A stretch of 38,454 nt of DNA from Clostridium frigoris (GTDB lineage: Bacteria > Bacillota > Clostridia > Clostridiales > Clostridiaceae): the NCBI RefSeq assembly GCF_018861865.1, contig NZ_JAHLDV010000035.1, forward strand, positions 1 to 38,454, in the 5' to 3' direction. Shown piece by piece: positions 32,089 through 38,454 of the stretch (position 1 is the first letter of the stretch; every line of letters begins with the position of its first letter). The notes under the pieces are model-generated. The model worked only from the letters and a program-made list of their open reading frames with translations. It ran no database searches and was not told the origin of the DNA. The translations under genes were made by a program, and so were the position numbers.

Positions 32089-33222
32089 ATGTACATGATT
32101 GTATTCCTACAGGGGTTCGTCTTTTATGGCCCTATTGCCACATTGTATAGGCAAAACAGAAACCTATCTTTGTCTAGTATGTTTTTAATAGAGGCTATAT
32201 CATGGATACTAATGATTATTTTTGAAGTTCCATGGGGTTGGTTTGCAGATAGATTTGGATACAAGAGAACACTTGTTATTTCAAATTTTATATTTTTTAT
32301 ATCGAAAATAGTTTTCTATAAAGCAAATTGTTTTGGGATGTTTTTTTTAGAACGAGTACTATTATCAGTATCTTTAGCCGGAATTTCAGGTTGTGATATT
32401 GCTCTAATATATTCGTCAATTAAGAAAGAGGAAAGTGAAAAAATATTTGGGAGATATAATGCATTTTCAACTGGTGGTTATTTAATAGCTTCGATTATGT
32501 TTTCAATACTTATTAGACAATCCATGGATACTACTGCATTTTGGACTATTATACCTTATGGTATAGCAGCAGTATTAACTTTATTTTTAAAAGATATTGA
32601 TGTTAAGATCAAAGAAAAGCCTAAATTTAAGCAGAGTTTATTAACAGCATTCAAAAACAAAAGTATTATAATGTTGGTAATTTCTTTTGCCTTAATAAAT
32701 GAAGTAGTTCAAGTAGTAAGTGTATTTTTAAATCAATCACAATATCTTCGAAGTGGAATAAACATTAAATTTTTTGGTATATTGGCAGTTGTTATGCAAA
32801 TAGTCCGATTAATCTCAATTAAATCTTATAAATTCAGTATTAAGTTTGGTACAGATAGAAGTATTCAAATTTTATATATAATTATTACTGCATGTTGTAC
32901 AACACTTGTATTTACATCCAATTATGTATTAACTATATTTTCAATAATTATTATATGTGGCAGTGCAGCAATAATTTCACCTATGGTTTTAGATATTCAA
33001 AATAGAACTATAGGGACTACTGACAGGGCAACTCTTTTATCAGTGTTTGCTATGTTTGGCGATCTAACTGCTGCAGGAGCAAACGTAATTATTGGAAAGA
33101 CAGCAGATATTTCAACACCAGTTGCATTTATAACTTGCGTGATTATGTGCATTTGTGCTTATACATTGTTTTTTGTTTATAAGAAAAAACGTATAAAATC
33201 AATAGTAGTAACCACTCTTTAA
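32089..33222 (+). CDS. MFS transporter, probable start-codon change
   Basis: Major-facilitator efflux-type permease with about 11-12 hydrophobic helices, including FEVPWGWFADRFGYKRTLVI (the loop 2-3 signature) and GDLTAAGANVIIGKTADIST. From ATG 32089 it is 377 aa, but that ATG is 37 nt from the only good GGAGG (32047-32051). The frame is open upstream: ATC 32062 then NKKLNVYLMYMIVFL, which looks like a normal MFS N terminus with ATC in place of ATG. Either a rare ATC start or a start-codon mutation is suggested. Substrate unknown. The 3' end shares sequence with 28064-28086. Confidence 0.85.
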   Translation: MYMIVFLQGFVFYGPIATLYRQNRNLSLSSMFLIEAISWILMIIFEVPWGWFADRFGYKRTLVISNFIFFISKIVFYKANCFGMFFLERVLLSVSLAGISGCDIALIYSSIKKEESEKIFGRYNAFSTGGYLIASIMFSILIRQSMDTTAFWTIIPYGIAAVLTLFLKDIDVKIKEKPKFKQSLLTAFKNKSIIMLVISFALINEVVQVVSVFLNQSQYLRSGINIKFFGILAVVMQIVRLISIKSYKFSIKFGTDRSIQILYIIITACCTTLVFTSNYVLTIFSIIIICGSAAIISPMVLDIQNRTIGTTDRATLLSVFAMFGDLTAAGANVIIGKTADISTPVAFITCVIMCICAYTLFFVYKKKRIKSIVVTTL

Positions 33223-33270
33223 TTTTTAAAGTGAGGTAAAGTATAAAGTATATTTTGCGATATATATCAT

Positions 33271-33315
33271 ACCTACTACCCTATAGTGTTAAGTAGTTAT
33301 ATATTTATTTTTATG
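33271..33315. repeat. 45-bp padR-promoter repeat, copy 2 (orphan)
   Basis: Matches 22899-22944. On the minus strand it holds TTAACA-17 nt-TATATC, a weakened promoter pointing leftward into the 3' end of the MFS gene, where no minus-strand gene exists. Confidence 0.75.
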
Positions 33316-33420
33316 TCACCAAACAGATGGTTCATGCTTTTTATCTTGTGTTATAAGGCTGTATAAAATATTATAGAAATAAGATAGATGAATTATATGA
33401 TTTGGAGGGAAATTTAAAAA

Positions 33421-33858
33421 ATGAATAAAAAAATATATAATAAAAAAGGGTTTTGGAGTGGTGTTTTTTTTCTTTTATTAGCAGTTGTCTATATTATACT
33501 ATTGGTAAATAATTGGAATGATATGAATTCAATAAGAAATGGTAAGAGTATTTTATTCGCTATTATTTGTGCATTAATTGGTATTTCGCAAATATATAGG
33601 GGGCTAGATAGTAAGTGTGCAAAAGAGGATGCTCAGGACGATGATGAAAGAAAAAAATTAGTTATACTTAAAACTGAAAGCAGTACCTATAAAATCACAT
33701 TTAATATTAGTATTGTTTTAACTTTATTATTAGCAGTTGCCATAGGAGTTACTGAAAATGATGATTTATTAGGTGTTTTTGTAGGAGTAGCAATTATGCC
33801 AACTATCATGATTATTTCTTATATGTTTGCTAATCATTACCATAACAAACACAATTAA
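33421..33858 (+). CDS. 145-aa membrane protein, unknown (DUF2178-like)
   Basis: Four hydrophobic helices (about 12-30, 43-58, 92-110, 118-135) with a charged central loop DDDERKKLVILKTESSTYKI. The DER motif followed by a helix resembles DUF2178-type proteins and is repeated in the neighbour at 34191, so they may be distant relatives. GGAGG is 10-11 nt before the ATG. Placed ahead of an XRE regulator and the second membrane gene. Confidence 0.7.
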   Translation: MNKKIYNKKGFWSGVFFLLLAVVYIILLVNNWNDMNSIRNGKSILFAIICALIGISQIYRGLDSKCAKEDAQDDDERKKLVILKTESSTYKITFNISIVLTLLLAVAIGVTENDDLLGVFVGVAIMPTIMIISYMFANHYHNKHN

Positions 33859-33910
33859 ATTATTATAATGATTTATTTATTCTCGGTATTTTATTTAGTT
33901 TTAAAAAGCA

Positions 33911-33938
33911 TTGTTTGTCAAGTTAGCTTGATAAACAA
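33911..33938. promoter_or_regulatory. Inverted repeat before the XRE gene
   Basis: TTGTTTGTCAAG (33911-33922) and CTTGATAAACAA (33927-33938), 12-bp arms with one G-T pair and a 4-nt centre. It could be an operator for the adjacent regulator or a terminator for the gene before it. Confidence 0.5.
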
Positions 33939-33989
33939 ATAATAAATTATATAATAGGTGTAAAGGAAGCTAGATAAAAGGAGATAAAA

Positions 33990-34187
33990 TTGAGAAATAC
34001 AGTTAAATTTTTAAGAGAAAAAAATGAATTAACACAACAAGAATTAGCAAACATTCTTGTTGTCTCAAGGCAAACAATAAATTCATTAGAGACTGGAAAA
34101 TATAATCCATCAATATTACTTGCTCATAAAATTGCTAAGTTTTTTGATACAGTAATTGAAAAGGTATTTATCTTTGAGGAGGAATGA
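33990..34187 (+). CDS. Small XRE/HTH_3 regulator (YozG-like)
   Basis: A 65-aa protein consisting almost solely of a Cro/CI helix-turn-helix: NTVKFLREKNELTQQELANI, VSRQTINSLETGKYNPSILL and AKFFDTVIEKVF. Start is TTG with AAGGAG. The class is usually found with small membrane-protein genes; here the next gene begins 3 nt after its stop, with a shared ribosome site (GAGGAGG), so it is coupled. It probably represses this cluster via the inverted repeat at 33911. Confidence 0.9.
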   Translation: MRNTVKFLREKNELTQQELANILVVSRQTINSLETGKYNPSILLAHKIAKFFDTVIEKVFIFEEE

Positions 34188-34190
34188 ATC

Positions 34191-34964
34191 ATGGAAAAAT
34201 TCGCAAAAAATTATGTACTACGATATTATATGTCTATATTTGAAATTGTTTTAGGATTACCAATTGTCTTTTCAAGTAAATATTATTTTAATAATAATTT
34301 AATGTTTGCTATAGGGTTAGGATTTATTATAGCGGGGTTAATAACATATTTCCCAAATAGGAATACCTATAAAAATAATAATGGTAAAAAACGCTTTGAA
34401 CAAACTTATGATGAAAGATTCTTTGAGATAAGTCAAAAATCATCCGAACTTGCAATTAATATCATCTTTGTTTTGATTGGAATTTTAGCTTTAATTACTT
34501 ATATATATCCAATAGAGGCTTATAAATTATGTACTATAATAATATTATTAATGTTTATTATTAATCATTCTTGCTATGCCTATTATAAGCATAAGTATGA
34601 GGATGTAGAAGATACTGAAGAATCGGATATGACTAATATTGGTAATGAGTTTACAATTATAAAACTTATATCTATATTTAGTATTGGTGTCGTAGTTGTT
34701 GGGATATTACTTGCGCTTACAATAGGAGATGTTTATTTAGGTTCATTTTTTATGAAACAAGTTGGAATAACAAATGCACTATATTTTAAAATTATAGATG
34801 TTGCTGTTACATTAGCTTTTTTAACCATAGGAAATTATAGCAGTAAAACAAGTTATCCTAAATTAAATAGAATCCTAAGAAATGTTTTCAGTAAAATGGT
34901 ATTATTGTCATTCGTACTAATGATAATAAATCCTTTTATAACAAGATTAGGATTTTTTGAATAA
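34191..34964 (+). CDS. 257-aa multi-helix membrane protein, unknown
   Basis: Seven or so hydrophobic helices with a DER-containing loop (TYDERFFEISQKSSELAINI). Translationally coupled to the XRE regulator. No ATPase or transport motif is visible. It resembles the membrane partners of small XRE regulators in Firmicutes, whose role is not defined. Confidence 0.7.
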   Translation: MEKFAKNYVLRYYMSIFEIVLGLPIVFSSKYYFNNNLMFAIGLGFIIAGLITYFPNRNTYKNNNGKKRFEQTYDERFFEISQKSSELAINIIFVLIGILALITYIYPIEAYKLCTIIILLMFIINHSCYAYYKHKYEDVEDTEESDMTNIGNEFTIIKLISIFSIGVVVVGILLALTIGDVYLGSFFMKQVGITNALYFKIIDVAVTLAFLTIGNYSSKTSYPKLNRILRNVFSKMVLLSFVLMIINPFITRLGFFE

Positions 34965-35013
34965 TATGTAATAGTTCTATAATTTATAGAAGTCTTAAAA
35001 GCAAGTACAAACT

Positions 35014-35071
35014 TTATATAATTTAGACTAATAATATATATTTAATAATACCATAATTATCATAAATTAAG
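35014..35071. repeat. Promoter-bearing dispersed repeat, orphan copy
   Basis: A 58-bp copy, near-identical along its length to 36751-36807 (shared GACTAATAATATATAT, ACCAT, ATAAATTAAG). The minus-strand -10-like TGGTATTAT points away from the next plus-strand gene, antisense to the gene ending at 34964. Confidence 0.7.
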
Positions 35072-35105
35072 AAAATAAATGAAAGAAATAAGGAAGGTGT
35101 TAATA

Positions 35106-35588
35106 ATGAAATTAAAAATAATCGGTACCATCGTTGGAGCAATTGAATTAACTATGATGTTATTCATTATAAAAAAATTCTTTATAGGATCTTCTATATT
35201 TCCGACTACATATATTTTATCATTCTTAATATTGCAGTCTGTTTTTTATAATAAGTTATCTAGCAAGAACCCAAAAAAAATAATACAGAAAATAGTAACA
35301 ATTAATATTCTCTTAATTATTGTATCTTTTGCGTTGTTGCCAAAGTATACTTATGTTGAAGCTAAAACTATTGTACAGAACAAATATAAAAATGAATTAG
35401 ATCATTTTGTTGAATTTGAATCATATTCCGATAATAGTATACTAATTAGATCCAATAATATCAAAGATACATTTGTGCCACATAGATTTTATTATTTTTC
35501 TTTTGTTACAAATAATGGTGAGAAAAAATATATTATGATGAATCCTTCTTCAAACGACGAGATTGTACAGTTAAAGAATCCAAAGTGA
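35106..35588 (+). CDS. 160-aa membrane-anchored protein, unknown
   Basis: Start is ATG 35106 after GGAAGGTG; an ATG at 35079 lies before that site. Three hydrophobic helices in the first 90 residues (KIIGTIVGAIELTMMLFIIK, FPTTYILSFLILQSVFY, IQKIVTINILLIIVSFALLP), then a hydrophilic beta-rich extracellular domain (TYVEAKTIVQNKYKNELDHF, EKKYIMMNPSSNDEIVQLKN). No named family. The stop is followed immediately by open debris. Confidence 0.65.
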   Translation: MKLKIIGTIVGAIELTMMLFIIKKFFIGSSIFPTTYILSFLILQSVFYNKLSSKNPKKIIQKIVTINILLIIVSFALLPKYTYVEAKTIVQNKYKNELDHFVEFESYSDNSILIRSNNIKDTFVPHRFYYFSFVTNNGEKKYIMMNPSSNDEIVQLKNPK

Positions 35589-35751
35589 TTTTACAAATTT
35601 TAAGAATGTTTTTGAAGATTTATTTTTAAAGCATTCCATAATTATAGATGATGGGCCGAATCTTATGAATGGATTTATTAGTTGTAGCAATAAGGATACT
35701 AATAAAGAGGTGTTATTACTTAATAAAGTAAAACCATATCTAGTAATATAG
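35587..35751 (+). pseudogene. Gene debris, open frame without start
   Basis: About 54 codons (FEDLFLKHSIIIDDGPNLMN, then KEVLLLNKVKPYLVI) overlapping the previous stop by a few bases. Looks like the C-terminal remnant of a gene. Family not recognised. Confidence 0.35.
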
Positions 35752-35935
35752 TTATACTTGTGTCAATACATAAGAAAATAATAATTTATGATGAATCATA
35801 TATGCTAAATGGAATAATAATGCTACCTGTGCATTTTTTTATGATATAATATCTAATAAACAATTAATTACTTATTATGAAAATTTTATAAATAAATCTG
35901 GATATTTGTCATTGCTATACTTAACTTTTTCTAAG

Positions 35936-36105
35936 TATTAACTACTCTGTTTATAGTTTCCTTTCATAACACTCACTTGGCTGAATTTGATGAAGTATGG
36001 AGAAAAATTAGTACTCCTGAGAGTGCCTTGAATGAAGGACCTATTTATATAGGCATCAGTATGGCCTGGTGGTTTAAACTTAAAGGGTGGTTAAATTTTA
36101 AATAG
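35936..36105 (+). pseudogene. Gene debris with Trp-rich C terminus
   Basis: An open frame without start: LAEFDEVWRKISTPESALNE then GPIYIGISMAWWFKLKGWLN. Probably a C-terminal fragment of an unrecognised protein. The whole 35589-36182 stretch appears to be decayed coding sequence. Confidence 0.35.
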
Positions 36106-36182
36106 ATGCGTATTTTAAAATAAATCAAAATACAATAATAATATATATAAGAATATGAAAATGAATTGAAGGGGTGTTGAAC

Positions 36183-36402
36183 ATGGAGAAGGCATTTGGA
36201 TACGTAAGAGTTTCAACTTCTACCCAAGTAGAAAAGGGAATCGGACTAAAGAAACAACCACAGGAAATAGAGAAGTATTGTAAAGATAATAGCTTAGAGT
36301 TAGTGAAGATATTTAGTGATGAGGATGTAACTTGGTATGAGTACAGACAGATTGGGATTAAATGATCTGTTAAGTAGCTTTAATGGCACATTAATAAAGT
36401 AG
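36183..36402 (+). pseudogene. Frameshifted fragment of a serine recombinase
   Basis: N-terminal resolvase/invertase domain: [20 protein letters not shown] with the catalytic Ser in RVSTS, then [17 protein letters not shown]. About one base is gained or lost near 36330, since the next frame reads [18 protein letters not shown], the usual continuation of such recombinases, before a stop at 36402. The domain is cut far short of the 180-500 aa of active enzymes, and no DNA-binding part remains. A trace of a former mobile element. Confidence 0.85.
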
Positions 36403-36428
36403 TAGTCTTGAACACAATGAGAAAATGA

Positions 36429-36704
36429 TCATATCAATGAAGTTAGCAAAGGCAAAGACAGTATAAGAATTACACCTATAACTGCTATTGATACGATTTT
36501 TATAATTTTAATTAAGTATATTTCTTTTATATCATTTTTCTTATAATCTATTAAAAAACCTATAAACATCCCAAGAAACATACCCAGTCCAGAGCCAATA
36601 GCTACCATGTCAAAAATTGTTCCAAATATAGTGCCTGCCATTAATCCAAATGGAATTCCGAGACTCATATAATAATATTTATTACTATTATTTTTCTCAG
36701 CCAT
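36429..36704 (-). CDS. 91-aa small membrane protein, glycine-rich helices
   Basis: Three hydrophobic helices: LGIPFGLMAGTIFGTIF, GSGLGMFLGMFIGFLI and IKIVSIAVIGVILILSLPLL. GxxxG-like spacing suggests packed helices. Ribosome site AAGGAG is good. It is separate from the neighbouring CPBP gene. Role unknown. Confidence 0.65.
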   Translation of the reverse strand: MAEKNNSNKYYYMSLGIPFGLMAGTIFGTIFDMVAIGSGLGMFLGMFIGFLIDYKKNDIKEIYLIKIIKIVSIAVIGVILILSLPLLTSLI

Positions 36705-36750
36705 ATTTAATCATCTCCTTCTCATTTTAACTTGTTTTTAATGAATGCTT

Positions 36751-36807
36751 TTATACAATTTCGACTAATAATATATATCTATCATACCATGTTTACTATA
36801 AATTAAG
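36751..36807. repeat. Promoter-bearing dispersed repeat at the 91-aa gene
   Basis: A 57-bp copy (compare 35014-35071). Minus-strand TGGTATGAT gives a candidate extended -10 for the gene starting at 36704. Confidence 0.65.
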
Positions 36808-36976
36808 CATATTAAAAATTTTTTTGAAATGGCTAATAGAATTAAAGTGAAAGTAACTCAGATGAAATCAAACCTATTTATTTAACGTACTTTATTATTG
36901 CAAAAAACCAAATGTAAAAAGGTCTTTACATGCTGAGGCAATGTTTTAAACTCATATAGATATTCCTTAGAGTATC

Positions 36977-37627
36977 TTAATAAAACAAGTAAAAGAATAA
37001 AATAAATGTTTCAATGATATTTGCTAAAAAATGTGAAATAGTGCACAAGTAAATATTCTTAGTTCTTTGATAAATCACACCGTAAATAATATTATCTATA
37101 AAAATAAAAAACGAGATATAAATAAGACTTGAAATGGGTACAGCCGAAAAATTTACTATGGCAAAAAATAATGAAGTAATGATGATAGCCCAAATTGGTT
37201 TTGTAATATTGCAAAGCTTAGTCTGGAAAAAACCTCTAAATGCTATTTCCTCAGCAAATGCTAAAATCAATAACTGAGGTATCTGTAAAAACAATTTACC
37301 AAATGATAACATCGGTTTTGTGTCTGAAGCATATAAGTACGAGTAGACCTCTGGTAGGACAAATTTAAACAAACTAATTGATACAATACTCGAAACAACA
37401 GGAATCAAAATTAACCACCAATATTTTTTTATATCAGCTAAAATATTTTTTGGAATAAATCTGATGTCTTCCATTTTACTTTTGTTTTCAATAACTAAAT
37501 ACAATATTGAAAAAAGAATAGTTAAGCTTAATCCAACAACATTAGTCAAACCTACACTTGTTAAGCATAGAAATCCAAAAATTGCAATTGGAATATAAGT
37601 TTTCAATAATTCATTTCTATTTTTCAT
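36977..37627 (-). CDS. CPBP-family (CAAX-like) intramembrane protease homologue
   Basis: A 216-aa membrane protein with motif 1 EEIAFRG (E126, E127, R131). Motif 2 reads FAIVN (F155, N159), Asn replacing the usual His of F-x-x-x-H, and motif 3 SHFLANI (H199, N203). The Rce1/CAAX-protease family needs the Glu pair and His residues, so activity may be altered or it may be a pseudoenzyme. Relatives serve in bacteriocin self-immunity or regulated proteolysis. About seven helices. Ribosome site AGGAGG is strong. No bacteriocin gene is visible near. Confidence 0.85.
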   Translation of the reverse strand: MKNRNELLKTYIPIAIFGFLCLTSVGLTNVVGLSLTILFSILYLVIENKSKMEDIRFIPKNILADIKKYWWLILIPVVSSIVSISLFKFVLPEVYSYLYASDTKPMLSFGKLFLQIPQLLILAFAEEIAFRGFFQTKLCNITKPIWAIIITSLFFAIVNFSAVPISSLIYISFFIFIDNIIYGVIYQRTKNIYLCTISHFLANIIETFILFFYLFY

Positions 37628-37670
37628 TAAAATCCTCCTTTTTAAATTATTTATAAATTTTTACTTCCAC

Positions 37671-37713
37671 ATAAAATATATATTTAACTATAACATAATT
37701 ACCAAAAATTAAA
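37671..37713. repeat. Promoter-bearing dispersed repeat at the CPBP gene
   Basis: Divergent copy (ATAACATAATTACCAAAAAT) with flanking ATATATATTTAA shared with 35014. It lies upstream of the CPBP start, with a minus-strand TGTTATAGT. Confidence 0.5.
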
Positions 37714-37779
37714 TATATTTACAATACTTAATTGGTATTGAGTTATTTTTACTTATTAATTATGACTTTAATCTAAAAC

Positions 37780-37811
37780 TCACACCAACATTTCTCTAAA
37801 TCACACCAACA
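37780..37811. promoter_or_regulatory. Tandem TCACACCAACA direct repeats
   Basis: Two exact copies at 37780-37790 and 37801-37811, starts 21 bp apart (two helical turns), upstream of the GntR promoter. Could be an activator site. Confidence 0.45.
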
Positions 37812-37833
37812 GTAATAAAAATTTCTTTAAATC

Positions 37834-37858
37834 AATGTATATCAGTATCATATACATT
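37834..37858. promoter_or_regulatory. GntR operator candidate 1
   Basis: AATGTATAT-N7-ATATACATT, 25 bp, perfect 9-bp arms. Same half-sites and length as the site at 37899-37923; centres 65 bp apart. Confidence 0.7.
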
Positions 37859-37879
37859 AATAGTTTGTACTTAATATCA

Positions 37880-37908
37880 TTGACAAAAGACTTTAAATAA
37901 TGTATATA
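37880..37908 (+). promoter_or_regulatory. Promoter of the GntR-family gene
   Basis: TTGACA (37880-37885), 17-nt spacer, TATATA (37903-37908), about 72 bp before the start codon. Confidence 0.8.
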
Positions 37909-37923
37909 TAGTATATATACATT
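37899..37923. promoter_or_regulatory. GntR operator candidate 2
   Basis: A 25-bp perfect palindrome with 12-bp arms (AATGTATATATA) around a single G; overlaps the -10, so binding would block transcription. Confidence 0.75.
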
Positions 37924-37979
37924 ATACTCTTTTAAATTAAATAAAGAGTTTATTAAACGAAACTGGTAGGAGATAAGAT

Positions 37980-38366
37980 ATGGACATTACTATTATAATT
38001 TCAAATTTATCAAATGATCCTATATATCTGCAAATTATTGATCAGATTAAAGGCCTAATATTTTCTGGTGAAATAAAGGAAAATGATGCACTTCCATCTA
38101 TGAGAAATTTAGCAAAGGATCTTCAAGTTAGTGTAATTACTACAAAGAGAGCTTATGAAGAATTAGAGAAGGAAGGCTTCATTGTTTCTCTTACTGGTAA
38201 AGGGTCATTTGTATCAGGGCAAAATAAGGAATTACTCCGCACGAAAAAAATGAAAATTTTAGAAGAAAAATTAAAAGAAATTTTAAAGGAAAGTAAAATA
38301 CTGAATTTATCTATGGAAGAAATAATAGATATAATGAGAAATCTGATAGTGTTAACTAACCTATGA
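37980..38366 (+). CDS. GntR-family regulator, YtrA-like
   Basis: A 128-aa protein with a winged HTH: PIYLQIIDQIKGLIFSGEIK, LPSMRNLAKDLQVSVITTKR, AYEELEKEGFIVSLTGKGSF. The short C-terminal helical tail (about 50 aa, no ligand-binding domain) marks the YtrA subgroup, whose members usually head an ABC-transporter operon and autorepress. The next gene is cut off by the window end; 38367-38454 contains no recognisable start. Ribosome site TAGGAGA. Its promoter carries two matching palindromes. Confidence 0.92.
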   Translation: MDITIIISNLSNDPIYLQIIDQIKGLIFSGEIKENDALPSMRNLAKDLQVSVITTKRAYEELEKEGFIVSLTGKGSFVSGQNKELLRTKKMKILEEKLKEILKESKILNLSMEEIIDIMRNLIVLTNL

Positions 38367-38454
38367 AAAAACTAGATTGAAAATTTTAAGATTTAAATTG
38401 TACTTTGAAAAGTGAAAATATATCTAAAAGGAATGAAACATTAGTTTTGTTATC

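Noticed and set aside
1-38454. CRISPR array, tRNA or rRNA genes
   Set aside because: No regularly spaced repeats and no cloverleaf or rRNA-like stretches noticed on either strand.

Overview
The window looks like a chromosomal stretch of a low-GC, anaerobic, spore-forming Clostridium (sensu stricto). Supporting signs are the very AT-rich sequence, strong AGGAGG-type ribosome sites, a CotJC-type spore-coat manganese catalase relative, acetolactate decarboxylase, an MCP, two VanW/YkuD-type L,D-transpeptidases, and several Clostridium-style small proteins. I see no rRNA, tRNA, CRISPR array, prophage or plasmid origin. The species cannot be fixed from the sequence alone.

Layout. 0.1-8 kb holds an orphan sensor histidine kinase, a LUD-domain protein, small proteins, a ParB-fold protein, a YetF-like DUF421 membrane protein, a two-domain DUF2935 protein, a hexapeptide acetyltransferase and an AHL-lactonase-like metallo-hydrolase. 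8.17-9.41 kb is an apparently intact IS30-family element with exact ends and a 13-bp flanking direct repeat. 9.6-15.2 kb holds an OpuC/EgtUV-type ABC importer (ATPase plus fused permease/binding protein), a flavodoxin-PNPOx fusion, a NapH-like membrane ferredoxin and a divergent CotJC-like protein. 15.7-17.8 kb (minus strand) encodes an NfrB-like membrane glycosyltransferase with two C-terminal MshEN-type (possible c-di-GMP binding) motifs. 18.2-19.9 kb is an MCP gene broken by one nonsense codon.

20-25.5 kb is a reworked accessory segment. It has a duplicated unknown gene (one copy truncated), a minus-strand padR - HAAS protein - small membrane protein - yidC cluster, a SHOCT mini-protein, a MarR regulator and the 3' end of a macrolide-type glycosyltransferase. 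25.5-31.8 kb, all minus strand, holds acetolactate decarboxylase, two paralogous L,D-transpeptidases flanking a HEAT-repeat protein, and several small proteins. 32-35.6 kb (plus) has an MFS transporter and a membrane-protein/XRE-regulator cluster. 35.6-36.4 kb is debris, including a frameshifted serine recombinase. The window ends with a small membrane protein, a CPBP-family protein with an altered motif, and a GntR/YtrA-type regulator whose promoter carries two matching palindromic operators.

The most interesting points are the NfrB-like glycosyltransferase with MshEN motifs in a Gram-positive setting, the long target duplication of the IS30 element, a perfect hairpin burying the Shine-Dalgarno of the DUF2935 gene, a CotJC homologue with Arg where the first metal ligand should be, a dispersed family of short promoter-bearing repeats with some orphan antisense copies, and the paired operators at the GntR promoter. 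Gene decay (nonsense, frameshift, truncation, possible start-codon loss) is frequent throughout.
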